A stretch of 64,000 nt of DNA, taken from contig NZ_CP036164.1 in assembly GCF_004295485.1 (NCBI RefSeq), forward strand, positions 1,116,001 to 1,180,000, given 5' to 3'. Positions within the stretch are counted from its first letter, which is position 1; each line of letters opens with the position of its first letter. The translations under genes were made by a program, and so were the position numbers. The notes below the pieces were generated by a model. That model was not told the DNA's origin and did not search any database. It was given only the letters and a program-made list of their open reading frames with translations. The DNA comes from Janibacter limosus (lineage in GTDB: Bacteria; Actinomycetota; Actinomycetes; Actinomycetales; Dermatophilaceae). Positions 37,858 to 46,620 of this stretch are shown here, in pieces.

Positions 37858-39421
37858 TCGGGATCTCCTCGTCCTCGCCCGAGGGCGCGGTCCCCTTCAT
37901 CAGGTCGATGATCGCGGCCGCGTCCTCGTCGCCGAGCCGGCCCCAGCCGGGGTCGTAGCCGTAGACCTCGCCGAGCGGGGTGGCCTTGCGGTTGCCCAGG
38001 AGCAGGTCGACGTCGTCGACCGTCAGCAGGCCCGGGTGCCAGACACCGCAGGCCTCCGACACCTTGAGCAGGTCGCGGCGCACGGTGCGGATGTAGTTGT
38101 TGACCCGCTGCGCCTTCAGCGTCGGGTCGAGGCCGCGGGCGAGCCACTGGTTCTGCGTGGCGACCCCCGTGGGGCAGTGGTCGGTGTGGCACTTCTGCGC
38201 CTGGATGCACCCGATGGCCAGCATCGCCTCGCGGGCGACGTGCACCATGTCGACCCCCATGGCGAAGGCGATCAGTGCATTCTCCGGCAGGCCCAGCTTG
38301 CCGGAGCCGACCCACACCACGCGGTCGGTCAGGCCGGCGCGGGCGAAGATCGCGTAGACCCGGGTGAAGGCCAGCCTGAAGGGCAGGGCCACCGCGTCGC
38401 TGAAGACGAGGGGAGCCGCGCCGGTCCCCCCTTCGCCGCCGTCGATGGCGATGTAGTCGACGCCGCGTGAGCCGTCGGCCATGGCGTCGGCCAGCTCCTC
38501 CCAGAAGTTCAGGTCGCCGACCGCGGACTTGATCCCGATCGGCAGCCCGGTCTCGTCGGCGAGCCGCTCGACGAAGTCGAGCATGGAGTCGATGTCGTCG
38601 AACTCCGTGTGGCGGGAGGGGCTGGCGCAGTCCTCGCCCTGCTTGATGCCGCGGGTCTCGGCGATCTCGGGCGAGATCTTCGCCGCGGGGAGCATGCCCC
38701 CGAGGCCGGGCTTGGCGCCCTGGCTGAGCTTGATCTCGATCGCCTTGACCGGGGCGGACTCGACGACCGACTTCAGCATGTCGAGGTCGAAGCGCCCCTC
38801 CTCGTCGCGGCAGCCGAAGTAGGCCGTGCCGATCTGGAAGATCAGGTCCCCGCCCTGCCGGTGGTAGGGGGAGAGGGACCCCTCGCCCGTCAGCTGCATG
38901 CACCCGGCCAGCCGAGCGCCCTCGTTGAGGGCGTGGACCGCGTTGCCCGAGAGCGAGCCGAAGCTCATCGAGGAGATGTTGACGACCGACTGGGGTCGGA
39001 AGGCGTGGCGCCGGCCGCGGGCCGCGCCGAGCACCTTGGCGCAGGGGAGCGGGGTGTCCTCGCCGTGGTGGGTCGGGGTCGAGGCCGAGACGTCGGAGAA
39101 GGTGCGGTGCTTGAAGATCGGGTAGCCCTCGACCTGCTCGATGTCGTTGTCCGTGCCGAAGCCGACGTAGTTGTTCTCCATCTTGGACGACGCGTAGACC
39201 CACGAGCGCTGGTCCCTGCTGAACGGACGCTCCTGGTCGTTGCTCGTCACGATGTACTGCCGCAGCTCGGGCCCGATCTTCTCCAGGACGTAGCGCAGGT
39301 TGGCGACCACGGGGAAGTTGCGCTTGAGCGAGTGCTGCTTCTGCAGGAGGTCTCGGGCGGCGAGGCCGGCGGTTCCGGCGGCGAGCAGGGCGAGGGCGGA
39401 CGTGGACTTCATGCCCGCCAT
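37850..39421 (-). CDS. FMN-binding glutamate synthase-family protein (GltB-like)
   Basis: 523 residues from ATG 39421 (GGAGG 4 bases upstream; ATG 39412 is worse placed). One N-terminal hydrophobic segment. The body is the FMN-containing central domain of glutamate synthase: SVVNISSMSFGSLSG, SQGAKPGLGGMLPA, DYIAIDGGEGGTGAAP, and the cysteine cluster CIQAQKCHTDHCPTGVATQ that binds an iron-sulfur cluster. No amidotransferase domain, so it is not a full glutamate synthase. Such stand-alone proteins have no proven function in most bacteria. It stands alone on the minus strand. Confidence 0.85.
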   Translation of the reverse strand: MAGMKSTSALALLAAGTAGLAARDLLQKQHSLKRNFPVVANLRYVLEKIGPELRQYIVTSNDQERPFSRDQRSWVYASSKMENNYVGFGTDNDIEQVEGYPIFKHRTFSDVSASTPTHHGEDTPLPCAKVLGAARGRRHAFRPQSVVNISSMSFGSLSGNAVHALNEGARLAGCMQLTGEGSLSPYHRQGGDLIFQIGTAYFGCRDEEGRFDLDMLKSVVESAPVKAIEIKLSQGAKPGLGGMLPAAKISPEIAETRGIKQGEDCASPSRHTEFDDIDSMLDFVERLADETGLPIGIKSAVGDLNFWEELADAMADGSRGVDYIAIDGGEGGTGAAPLVFSDAVALPFRLAFTRVYAIFARAGLTDRVVWVGSGKLGLPENALIAFAMGVDMVHVAREAMLAIGCIQAQKCHTDHCPTGVATQNQWLARGLDPTLKAQRVNNYIRTVRRDLLKVSEACGVWHPGLLTVDDVDLLLGNRKATPLGEVYGYDPGWGRLGDEDAAAIIDLMKGTAPSGEDEEIPTT

Positions 39422-39459
39422 CCTGCCTCCTGCAATGCGCGTCTGGGAGGATCCGCCGG

Positions 39460-40725
39460 GTGAACCCTTCCGCGCTCCCTCGTCCGCGCCGCCGGGTCCT
39501 GGTCGCGGTCCTGCTCGTCATCGCCCTCGTCGTCGCGGTGCTCGTGTGGCGGGTCCACTCGGCACCGACAGGGCCCGAGGTCGCGACCGGGCCGGCAGGC
39601 ACCGCCTTCTACGAGGCGAGCGCCGAGCAGCTCGCCGCCGGACGCCACGGCACGCTCATCTGGTCACGGCACGTCGTCGACGGGCCGACGATCGGTGGCA
39701 GCACCCACCTGGTCCTGTACCGCTCGACCAGCGCGAAGGGGGAGCCGGTGGCGGTCTCCGGGGTGGTCTCGCTCCCTTCGGGCACGCCGCCCGACGGTGG
39801 GTGGCCGGTCATCAGCTGGGGCCACGGCACGACGGGGATGGCCGATGACTGCGCCCCGTCTCGCTCCCTCGTGGACCAGCAGACCGGCATCTACACGGCC
39901 GCGATGGACCAGACGACGGCCGACCTCGTGGGGGAGGGCTACGCCGTCGTGCGGACCGATTACGAGGGGCTCGGGACGCCCGGGCCGCACCCCTACCTCA
40001 TGGGTCAGTCCGCGGGAGCCGCCTTGACCGACATCGTCCTCGCGGCCCACGAGCTGAGCCCGGACCTGTCCCCCCGCTGGGTGGCCATGGGGCACTCGCA
40101 GGGCGGGCAGGCCGCCCTCTTCACCAGTCGCTTCACCGACGCCTACTCGCCCGGTCTGGACCTCGCCGGGATCGTCGCGCTGGCGCCCCCGAGCCAGCTG
40201 GGGGCGGTCATCGAGATGACCGACGACGCAGGGACGGCAGGGGCGACGCCGCAGGAGGAGGCGGCCGCCGCCGACGCCGGGTCGGGCTCGGCCTTCCTCG
40301 GGCCACTGGTGGTCGCCGCGGCGCGCGTGTCGGACGTACCGCTGGAGCAGGTCGTCAGTCCCCGAGGTCGGGCCCTCCTGCCCGACCTGGAGAGCCGGTG
40401 CATCGCCGAGCTCTTCGGGCAGGACTCCTTCGGGGGCATGGACCTGCGCACCTTCCTCGCCGAGGACGCCGACCTGCGCAAGATCAGGCGCACGGTGGGC
40501 ACCAACGACGCCGCGGAGCTGCACCCGCACGTGCCGGTGCTCGTCGTCCACGGCACGCGGGACTCCACGGTCCCGATGCTGCTCAGCGACACCCTCACCA
40601 GGCAGCTGCGGGAGCGCGGCACCGACGTGGAGTACGTGCGCGTCCCCGGCGCCGACCACATCTCGGTACTTGAGGAGTCGGCCCCCCGGGTCCGCGCGTG
40701 GGTGACCGGGGCGCTGGCCGGTTAG
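39460..40725 (+). CDS. Secreted alpha/beta-hydrolase, lipase-like
   Basis: 421 residues. N-terminal basic stretch and hydrophobic helix (RRVLVAVLLVIALVVAVLVW, about 12-31) act as signal or anchor. Nucleophile Ser213 is in the GHSQGG elbow; the acid is in LVVHGTRDSTVP and the His in VPGADHISVL. The layout matches the secretory lipase (LIP) family. GTG start behind GGGAGG (10 bases). It is divergent from the FMN protein gene, 38 bases apart, and its TAG stop forms part of a TAGGAT box of the next promoter. Confidence 0.8.
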   Translation: MNPSALPRPRRRVLVAVLLVIALVVAVLVWRVHSAPTGPEVATGPAGTAFYEASAEQLAAGRHGTLIWSRHVVDGPTIGGSTHLVLYRSTSAKGEPVAVSGVVSLPSGTPPDGGWPVISWGHGTTGMADDCAPSRSLVDQQTGIYTAAMDQTTADLVGEGYAVVRTDYEGLGTPGPHPYLMGQSAGAALTDIVLAAHELSPDLSPRWVAMGHSQGGQAALFTSRFTDAYSPGLDLAGIVALAPPSQLGAVIEMTDDAGTAGATPQEEAAAADAGSGSAFLGPLVVAAARVSDVPLEQVVSPRGRALLPDLESRCIAELFGQDSFGGMDLRTFLAEDADLRKIRRTVGTNDAAELHPHVPVLVVHGTRDSTVPMLLSDTLTRQLRERGTDVEYVRVPGADHISVLEESAPRVRAWVTGALAG

Positions 40726-40811
40726 GATACTGGGCGGCCCGCGCACGCCCACGGCGCAGCAGCGGGAGCCGACAGACCAGATGACCTGACAATGCGAAGG
40801 CGAGCACACAC
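40723..40811 (+). promoter_or_regulatory. efp-nusB promoter and leader
   Basis: TAGGAT (40723-40728), which includes the lipase stop codon TAG, is a good -10 site. The leader is about 75-80 bases to GTG 40812, with purine-rich GCGAAGGCGAGC near 40795-40806 as weak ribosome site. No riboswitch pattern recognised. Confidence 0.4.
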
Positions 40812-41372
40812 GTGGCAACGACGAATGACCTCAAGAACGGCATGGTCCTCAACCTCGACGGCCAGCTCTGGAGCGTCGTGGAGTTCCAGCACGTCAAGCC
40901 CGGCAAGGGCCCGGCCTTCGTCCGCACCAAGCTGAAGAACGTCACCAGCGGCAAGACGATCGACAAGACCTTCAACGCCGGCACCAAGGTCGAGACGTCG
41001 AATGTCGACAAGCGCAACATGCAGTACCTGTACAACGACGGCACCGACTTCGTCTTCATGGACGGCGACACCTACGACCAGATCCCGGTCCCGCCCGAGG
41101 TCGTCGGCGATGCCGCGAAGTACATGCTGGAGAACCAGGAAGCAGTCATCGCCCGTCACGAGGGCACCGTCCTCTACGTCGAGCTGCCCGCGTCCGTGGT
41201 CCTGGAGATCACCTACACCGAGCCGGGCCTGCAGGGCGACCGCTCGACCGGCGGCACCAAGCCGGCCACGCTCGAGACCGGCGCCGAGATCGCCGTGCCC
41301 CTCTTCCTCGAGCAGGGCACCAAGGTCAAGGTCGACACCCGCGACGGTTCCTACCTCGGTCGAGTGAGCTGA
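40812..41372 (+). CDS. efp: Elongation factor P
   Basis: 186 residues, three-domain tRNA mimic that lets ribosomes pass poly-proline. The tip loop is [14 protein letters not shown] with Lys32; this PGKGPA loop is the actinobacterial form, where the Lys is reported to work without modification. No epmA/earP gene is nearby. nusB starts directly after the stop. Confidence 0.96.
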   Translation: MATTNDLKNGMVLNLDGQLWSVVEFQHVKPGKGPAFVRTKLKNVTSGKTIDKTFNAGTKVETSNVDKRNMQYLYNDGTDFVFMDGDTYDQIPVPPEVVGDAAKYMLENQEAVIARHEGTVLYVELPASVVLEITYTEPGLQGDRSTGGTKPATLETGAEIAVPLFLEQGTKVKVDTRDGSYLGRVS

Positions 41373-41786
41373 GTGGGAGCACGCACCAAGGCACGGCGTC
41401 GGGCCGTCGACCTGCTCTTCGAGGCGGAGTCGCGCGGGCTCAACGCCGGTGACCTCGCGCGCGATCGCGTCGTCACGCCGGTGACCCCGGCGCCGCTCAA
41501 CGAGTACACCGTCACCGCGGTGACCGGCGTGGTCGCGCACTGGAACGACATCAACGACGCCCTGACCACCTACAGCCAGGGCTGGACCCTCGACCGGATG
41601 CCCGACGTCGACCGGGCCATCCTGCGGCTGGGCACCTGGGAGATCCTCTTCAGCGACGACGTCCCCGATCAGGTCGCCGTCAGCGAGGCCGTCGTCCTGG
41701 CCACCGAGCTGAGCACGGACGAGTCCCCGAAGTTCGTCAACGGCCTGCTGGGCCGCATCGTCGAGGTCAAGCCCACTCTCGTCTGA
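41373..41786 (+). CDS. nusB: Transcription antitermination protein NusB
   Basis: 137 residues, GTG start directly after efp. Helical protein (ARTKARRRAVDLLFEAESR, then LDRMPDVDRAILRLGTWEIL and KFVNGLLGRIVEV) that binds boxA in rRNA leaders with S10. Length and conserved ends are normal. The efp-nusB pair is standard in actinobacteria. Confidence 0.96.
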   Translation: MGARTKARRRAVDLLFEAESRGLNAGDLARDRVVTPVTPAPLNEYTVTAVTGVVAHWNDINDALTTYSQGWTLDRMPDVDRAILRLGTWEILFSDDVPDQVAVSEAVVLATELSTDESPKFVNGLLGRIVEVKPTLV

Positions 41787-41796
41787 GGAGTTGCAC

Positions 41797-43017
41797 GTGA
41801 GCACGACGCCTGATGCACGACCCATGCCCGATGCACGACCCACCCCGACCACGCCCGAGCGTGGCGCCGTCATCGGCGACGGGATCGCCTGGCTCGCGCG
41901 CTGGTCGCTGCGACTGCTGCTCGTCGCAGCGGGGGCCTTCATCGTGTGGTGGCTGCTCGCGAAGCTCTGGGTCGGGGTCTTCCCCGTCATGCTGGCGCTC
42001 ATCGTCGCGACCGTCCTGTGGCCCCCGACCCGGTGGCTGCGCAGCAAGGGCGTACCCGCGGCGCTCGCCGCGGCGCTGGTCATCCTCGGGGCGCTCGTCG
42101 TCTTCTTCGGGGTGCTCGGCGCGATCACCCCGTCCCTGGTCAGCCAGTCGGGTGACCTGGCCAGCCAGGCGAGCAAGGGGCTGACCGAGCTGCAGGACCG
42201 CGCGGCCCAGGCTCCCTTCAACATCGACAGCTCGACGATCGACGACGCGGTGAAGTCCGCCACCACGTGGCTGCAGGACCAGAGCGGCCAGATCGCCTCC
42301 GGTGCACTCGCCGGTGCCTCCGCGGTCGGCTCGGCCGTCGTGACCCTCGTGCTCGTGCTGGTGCTCGTCTTCTTCTTCATCAAGGACGGGCCGCAGTTCC
42401 TCCCCTTCGTCCGGCGGGTCGCGGGGGAGCGGACCGGTGCGCACCTGACCGAGGTCGCCACGCGCTCGTGGAACACGCTCGGCGGGTTCATCCGCACCCA
42501 GGCGCTCGTCTCCGCGGTCGACGCGGTGCTCATCGGGACCGGGTTGTTCGTCCTCGGTGTCCCGCTGGCCTTCGCGCTGGCCATCCTCACCTTCTTCGGT
42601 GGGTTCATCCCGATCGTCGGTGCCTTCGCGGTCGGCTTCCTGTCCGTGCTCGTGGCGCTCGTCGCGCAGGGCCCGATGACCGCGCTCTTCGTCCTGATCC
42701 TGATCATCGCGGTGCAGCAGATCGAGGGCAATGTGCTCCAGCCCTTCCTCCAGGGCCGCTCGATGCAGCTGCACGCGGGCATCATCCTGCTGTCCGTCGC
42801 GGTCGGCAGCACGATCTTCGGCATCGTCGGTGCCTTCCTCGCCGTCCCCGTCGCAGCCGTCACCGCCGTGGTCCTGCGGTACCTGAGCGAGCAGGCCAAC
42901 CTCAAGGCGGGCATCGTGACCGCGGACGAGGTCGAGGCCGAGTCCGCCGAGGGCGAGGACGCTGCCGAGCAGGTGGAGGACGAGGCCACCGAGGACGAGG
43001 TCACGGTCGTCGAGTGA
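41797..43017 (+). CDS. AI-2E family transporter (PerM-like)
   Basis: 406 residues, GTG start at 41797 (GAGGAG 6 bases upstream; TTG 41791 is less likely). Seven to eight helices; the central TFFGGFIPIVGAFAVGFLSVL and the C-terminal GSTIFGIVGAFLAVPVAAV match the family core. Acidic tail of about 45 residues. The family includes TqsA and YdjZ-like permeases; substrates vary. Two 15-bp direct repeats (ATCGTCGGTGCCTTC at 42613 and 42823) are in its 3' third, and a copy of the region with the part between them deleted is at 46524. Confidence 0.88.
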   Translation: MSTTPDARPMPDARPTPTTPERGAVIGDGIAWLARWSLRLLLVAAGAFIVWWLLAKLWVGVFPVMLALIVATVLWPPTRWLRSKGVPAALAAALVILGALVVFFGVLGAITPSLVSQSGDLASQASKGLTELQDRAAQAPFNIDSSTIDDAVKSATTWLQDQSGQIASGALAGASAVGSAVVTLVLVLVLVFFFIKDGPQFLPFVRRVAGERTGAHLTEVATRSWNTLGGFIRTQALVSAVDAVLIGTGLFVLGVPLAFALAILTFFGGFIPIVGAFAVGFLSVLVALVAQGPMTALFVLILIIAVQQIEGNVLQPFLQGRSMQLHAGIILLSVAVGSTIFGIVGAFLAVPVAAVTAVVLRYLSEQANLKAGIVTADEVEAESAEGEDAAEQVEDEATEDEVTVVE

Positions 43018-43658
43018 CCCCGGTCCCCGCGCGGCCCGCGGTGAGCGTCATCCCCCTTCGTGACGGACCGGAGGGTCTGGAGGCCTTCGTCCAGCACCGC
43101 CAGCTGACGATGGACTTCGCCGCCGGTGTCGTCGTCTTCCCCGGCGGTCGGTGCGACCCGAGCGATCAGGTGGTGGGAGCCGCGCTGCCGCTGCCCGATT
43201 CGGTCGTGGCCGAGCACGTGCGTCGCTGGTCCGGTCTCGACGGGACGACCGACGACGCCGAGCTGCTCGTGCGCACCCGGCTGGCCACCGGGGTCCGGGA
43301 GCTCGCCGAGGAGACCGGGTACGTCGCGGACCCCACCGACCTGCTCCCGTGGGACTGCTGGGTCACCCCCGAGGGAGCGCCCAAGCGCTTCGACGTGGCC
43401 TTCTTCGTGCTGCCGGTCGAACGCGAGGGGCCGCAGCCGGTGCACCTGACGAGCGAGGCCGTCGACTCCTGCTGGGAGGCCATCACCTCGCTGCTGGCCG
43501 ACCATGCCGCCGGGGACGTCCGGCTGATGACGCCGACGCGGGTCCTGCTGGAGGAGCTGCGGGACCTGGGCACGTTGGCGAGCGTCCTGGCCCTGCAGCC
43601 GGTCATCACCGGGGTGCGCGACGACCGAGCCGGGGTGCGTCCCCGCCTCCGTCAGTGA
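43014..43658 (+). CDS. Nudix hydrolase, NUDT19-like
   Basis: 214 residues from GTG 43014. GVVVFPGGRCDPSD begins the Nudix box but the RELAEETGY half lies about 45 residues later, so the box carries an insertion, as in the NUDT19/RP2 group that cuts CoA derivatives in animals. The bacterial substrate is unknown. It overlaps the AI-2E transporter stop by GTGA. The nested inverted repeat follows its stop. Confidence 0.8.
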   Translation: MTPVPARPAVSVIPLRDGPEGLEAFVQHRQLTMDFAAGVVVFPGGRCDPSDQVVGAALPLPDSVVAEHVRRWSGLDGTTDDAELLVRTRLATGVRELAEETGYVADPTDLLPWDCWVTPEGAPKRFDVAFFVLPVEREGPQPVHLTSEAVDSCWEAITSLLADHAAGDVRLMTPTRVLLEELRDLGTLASVLALQPVITGVRDDRAGVRPRLRQ

Positions 43659-43690
43659 GCCGGCGGCCGTGACGGATCACCTCGCTCGAC

Positions 43691-43800
43691 CTACCTGCGG
43701 GTACGACGGGCTGCTGTGGTGACGACCGCCAGGAGAACCCCGAATTTCCGGGGTTCTCCTGGCGCATCCGTCGGGAGGTGCCCGTCGTACCCGCAGGTAG
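43691..43800. repeat. Nested perfect inverted repeats in a convergent intergenic region
   Basis: Outer arms: 43691-43711 and 43780-43800, a perfect 21-bp inverted repeat (CTACCTGCGGGTACGACGGGC type). Inner hairpin: 43727-43742 and 43749-43764, a perfect 16-bp stem (CGCCAGGAGAACCCCG) with loop AATTTC. The 176-base gap between the Nudix and metQ stops holds nothing else. The inner stem is a plausible bidirectional terminator; the outer stem has no terminator role and resembles the ends of a small mobile element or a structured RNA. Confidence 0.85.
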
Positions 43801-43834
43801 CTCGTCGACGGGAAGTACCCGCACCCGGGGAGGA

Positions 43835-44683
43835 TCAGAAGGCGGGCAGGACCTCGCCGTTCGGCCAGGTCTTCTCGATGTAGGCCTTGACCTCGGGGGA
43901 GTGGAGCAGCTCGTCGAGCTTCTTCAGGCCCGGGTTGTCCTCGTTGGCCTTCTGCACGGCGAGGAAGTTGGCGTAGGGGCTGTCCTTGCCGTCCTCGACG
44001 ACGAGCGCGTCCGTGGTCGACAGGTCCGCCTCGATGGCGTAGTTGCCGTTGATGACGGCGGCGTCCAGGTCCTGCAGGGAGCGAGCCAGCTGGGCCGGGT
44101 CGGTCTCCTTGAAGGTCAGCTTCTTCGGGTTGTCCGCGACGTCGAAGATCGTCGCGTTGGTCGCGTCCTTGCCCTCCTTGAGGGTGATGACGTCGTTGTC
44201 CGCGAGCAGCTGGAGGGCCCGACCCTGGTTGGACGGGTCGTTGTTGATGCCGATCTGGGCGCCGGACTTCAGGTCCTTGACGTCCTTGACCTTGTCCGAG
44301 TAGAGCGCGAAGGGCTCGATGTGGATGCCCTTGTAGTGCGCGAAGTCGTACCCGCGGTCCTCGACCTGCTCCTCGTAGTAGGGGAGGTGCTGGTAGTAGT
44401 TCGCGTCGAGCGTGCCCTCGGAGAGCTGGACATTGGGCTGGATGTAGTCGTCGAAGGTCTTGATGTCGAGGTCGATCTTGGCCGCCGGCGCCAGCTCCGT
44501 GTCGACGTACTCGAGGATCTTGGCGTGCGGGGTCGGGGAGGCGCCGACGGTGATCGTGGTGACGCCCTTGTCGTCGGCAGTCGGGCCCTCGGAGTCACCC
44601 TCCGCCAGGCCGCAGGCCGAGAGGCCGAGGGAGGTGACGACGATGACCGCGGCGGCGCGGGTGGTGGAGCGGAAGGGGGACAT
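43835..44683 (-). CDS. metQ: Methionine ABC transporter substrate-binding lipoprotein
   Basis: 282 residues. Signal peptide with lipobox LSAC (Cys24), then the NlpA/MetQ fold: VGASPTPHAKILEYV, YYQHLPYYEEQ, NDPSNQGRALQLL, INGNYAIEA. Binds methionine (possibly D-form or oxidised) and passes it to MetNI. ATG 44683 has purine-rich GGAAAGGAC upstream. It is the last gene of the operon metN-metI-metQ. Confidence 0.93.
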   Translation of the reverse strand: MSPFRSTTRAAAVIVVTSLGLSACGLAEGDSEGPTADDKGVTTITVGASPTPHAKILEYVDTELAPAAKIDLDIKTFDDYIQPNVQLSEGTLDANYYQHLPYYEEQVEDRGYDFAHYKGIHIEPFALYSDKVKDVKDLKSGAQIGINNDPSNQGRALQLLADNDVITLKEGKDATNATIFDVADNPKKLTFKETDPAQLARSLQDLDAAVINGNYAIEADLSTTDALVVEDGKDSPYANFLAVQKANEDNPGLKKLDELLHSPEVKAYIEKTWPNGEVLPAF

Positions 44684-44751
44684 GGGTGTCCTTTCGACGT
44701 GGGTGGGGTGGCATGGGTGTGGTGGAGTGGTGCGGGTCAGCGGGGTGCGGG

Positions 44752-45447
44752 TCAGCGGCGGTCGAGGCGGCGGGCGACGATGTCGCCGACGACCTGGACG
44801 ATCGTCACGATGACGACGAGGAGCACGACGCAGACGATCATCACGTCGGACTCGAAGCGGTTGTAGCCGTAGCTCATGGCGACGGCGCCGAGCCCGCCGC
44901 CCCCGACGGCCCCGGCCATGGCCGTGTAGCCGATGAGCGCGATGACGGTCGTGGTGAGACCGGCGACGAGGCCCGAGCGGGCCTCGGGGAGCAGCACCTT
45001 GCGGGTGAGCTCGCCGCGGCTGGCGCCCATCATCGTCACGGCCTCGACCTTGCCCGCCGAGACCTCCCGCAGCGACGTCTCGACGAGCCGCGCGTAGAAG
45101 GGGATGGCCCCGACGGTCAGCGGCACGACGGCAGCCTGCCAGCCGATCGAGGTCCCGACGACCAGCCGCGTGAAGGGGATGATCGAGATCATCAGGATGA
45201 GGAAGGGCAGCGACCGTCCGATGTTGACGACGGCCCCCACCACCCGGTTGAGGAAGGTGCTGGGAGCGGTCCCGCCGGGGGAGGTGGTGAAGAGCAGCAC
45301 GCCGAGCGGGATCCCCAGGAGCGCGGTGAGGAGGCCGGCGACGACCGTCATCGCGAGGGTCTCCCAGATGGCGGTCGGCACGGCCTGCTGGATGATCGGG
45401 TTGTCGAGCCAACGGCCCTCGGCCGCCAGGGTGGTGAGCGCGATCAT
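44752..45447 (-). CDS. metI: Methionine ABC transporter permease
   Basis: 231 residues with five helices. The ATPase-contact loop is ASRGELTRKVLLPEARSGLVAG, the EAA motif of binding-protein-dependent permeases. The ATG overlaps the metN stop (ATGA). A 68-base gap with a short repeat (GCGGGTCAGCGG twice) separates it from metQ. Confidence 0.93.
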   Translation of the reverse strand: MIALTTLAAEGRWLDNPIIQQAVPTAIWETLAMTVVAGLLTALLGIPLGVLLFTTSPGGTAPSTFLNRVVGAVVNIGRSLPFLILMISIIPFTRLVVGTSIGWQAAVVPLTVGAIPFYARLVETSLREVSAGKVEAVTMMGASRGELTRKVLLPEARSGLVAGLTTTVIALIGYTAMAGAVGGGGLGAVAMSYGYNRFESDVMIVCVVLLVVIVTIVQVVGDIVARRLDRR

Positions 45448-46448
45448 GCGGCGACCTCCGGGGCGAGGTGGGCGGCCTCGAGGAGGCGGACCGCGTCCCC
45501 GGTGCGAGCCGGGTCGACCTCGAGCTGGATGCGTCCGACCCGGCGTCCGCCGATCGTCTCGAGGGTGGCCGCGGCGACCTCGGCGGGCACGCCCCCTTCG
45601 CGCAGGAGGGCCAGGACCGCGTCGACGCTCGTCGTGCCCGAGCGGGTATCGCCGAGGGCGACCTCGATGTAGCCGCCGTCGTGCTCCAGCGGCAGAGGAG
45701 GAAGGGGGACGAGGTCCCGGTGGAGCTGGCCGGCCGCGTCGGCGACGACGTCGCCGATGGCGCCGGACTCCAGGACCCTCCCGTCAGCCAGCAGGGTGAC
45801 GGTGTCGCACACCTCGCGGACGACCGACGGCTCGTGCGTGATGATGACGACGGTGATCCCGAGGCGCTCGCGCAGGTCGCGCAGGAGGCCCAGGATCTGG
45901 CGGGTGGTGCCGGCGTCCAGCGCGGAGGTCGGCTCGTCGCACAGCAGGATGTCGGGGCGGGTGGCGAGGGCGCGGGCGATGCCGACGCGCTGCTGCTGGC
46001 CACCGGAGAGCTGGCCGGGGTGGTTGTCCGCGCGGTCGGTGAGGCCGACGAGGTCGAGCAGCTCCGCGACCCGGGCGCGTCGCTCGGCGGCCGACCAGCC
46101 GGCGATCTCCAGCGGGAGGCCGATGTTGTCCGCTGCCGACCGCGAGTCGAGCAGGTTGGCGTGCTGGAAGACCATGCCGAAGCGGCGGCGGACCGCGCGC
46201 AGCTCGTCGCCGGTGAGTGCCGGGATGTTGGTCCCGTCGAGGTCGACCGTCCCGGAGGTCGGCTGCTCGAGGCCGGTGAGGCAGCGGATCAGGGTCGACT
46301 TGCCGGCGCCGGAGCGACCGACGATGCCGTGGATCGAGCCGCGCGCGATGGACAGGGTGATGTCCTCGAGCGCGACCACGGGGCCGCGCGCGGAGGGGAA
46401 CTCCTTGCGCAGGCCGCTCAGGCGCAGAAGTGGTGGTGTCTCGGTCAC
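45444..46448 (-). CDS. metN: Methionine ABC transporter ATP-binding protein
   Basis: 334 residues, GTG start. Walker A VGRSGAGKSTLIRC, Q-loop FQHANLLDSR, signature LSGGQQQRVGIARAL, Walker B ILLCDEPTSALD, H-loop TIVIITHEP-like VVIITHEPSVV. C-terminal NIL domain (about 255-330, GDTRSGTTSVDAVLALLREGG) that senses methionine and inhibits transport. A strong leaderless promoter stands directly upstream. Confidence 0.94.
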   Translation of the reverse strand: MTETPPLLRLSGLRKEFPSARGPVVALEDITLSIARGSIHGIVGRSGAGKSTLIRCLTGLEQPTSGTVDLDGTNIPALTGDELRAVRRRFGMVFQHANLLDSRSAADNIGLPLEIAGWSAAERRARVAELLDLVGLTDRADNHPGQLSGGQQQRVGIARALATRPDILLCDEPTSALDAGTTRQILGLLRDLRERLGITVVIITHEPSVVREVCDTVTLLADGRVLESGAIGDVVADAAGQLHRDLVPLPPLPLEHDGGYIEVALGDTRSGTTSVDAVLALLREGGVPAEVAAATLETIGGRRVGRIQLEVDPARTGDAVRLLEAAHLAPEVAA

Positions 46449-46455
46449 GAGTTGA

Positions 46456-46485
46456 ATAATAGGAAGTTATATCTCCCATAAGCAA
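46456..46485 (-). promoter_or_regulatory. metN promoter, near-consensus and leaderless
   Basis: On the minus strand TTGCTT (46485-46480) and TATTAT (46461-46456) are 18 bases apart, and the GTG of metN begins 7 bases after the -10. The 60-base stretch is far more AT-rich than its surroundings. No SAM riboswitch core is visible and no leader exists for one. Confidence 0.65.
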
Positions 46486-46523
46486 AACGTTGATATGTCT
46501 ATTGCGTCTCCCACGGATGGGAG

Positions 46524-46620
46524 GGTGGGTTCATCCCGATCGTCGGTGCCTTCCTCGCCGTCCCCGTCGCAGCCGTCACCGCCGTGGTCCTGCGCTACCT
46601 GAGCGAGAAGGCCAACCTGC
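46524..46620 (+). pseudogene. AI-2E transporter fragment with internal deletion
   Basis: 46524-46553 is identical to 42598-42627 in the AI-2E gene; 46539-46618 matches 42823-42902 with 2 mismatches. The two parts share the 15-bp direct repeat ATCGTCGGTGCCTTC, so the copy lacks exactly 210 bp (70 codons, in frame). The joined product GGFIPIVGAFLAVPVAAV has no start upstream. After NLRSG the downstream frame (to 47096) no longer resembles the transporter. A remnant of a duplicated gene or a paralogue. Confidence 0.75.

Noticed and set aside
46449..46523. SAM riboswitch before metN
   Set aside because: The -10 lies 7 bases before the GTG, so no leader exists to fold; no SAM-core motif is visible.
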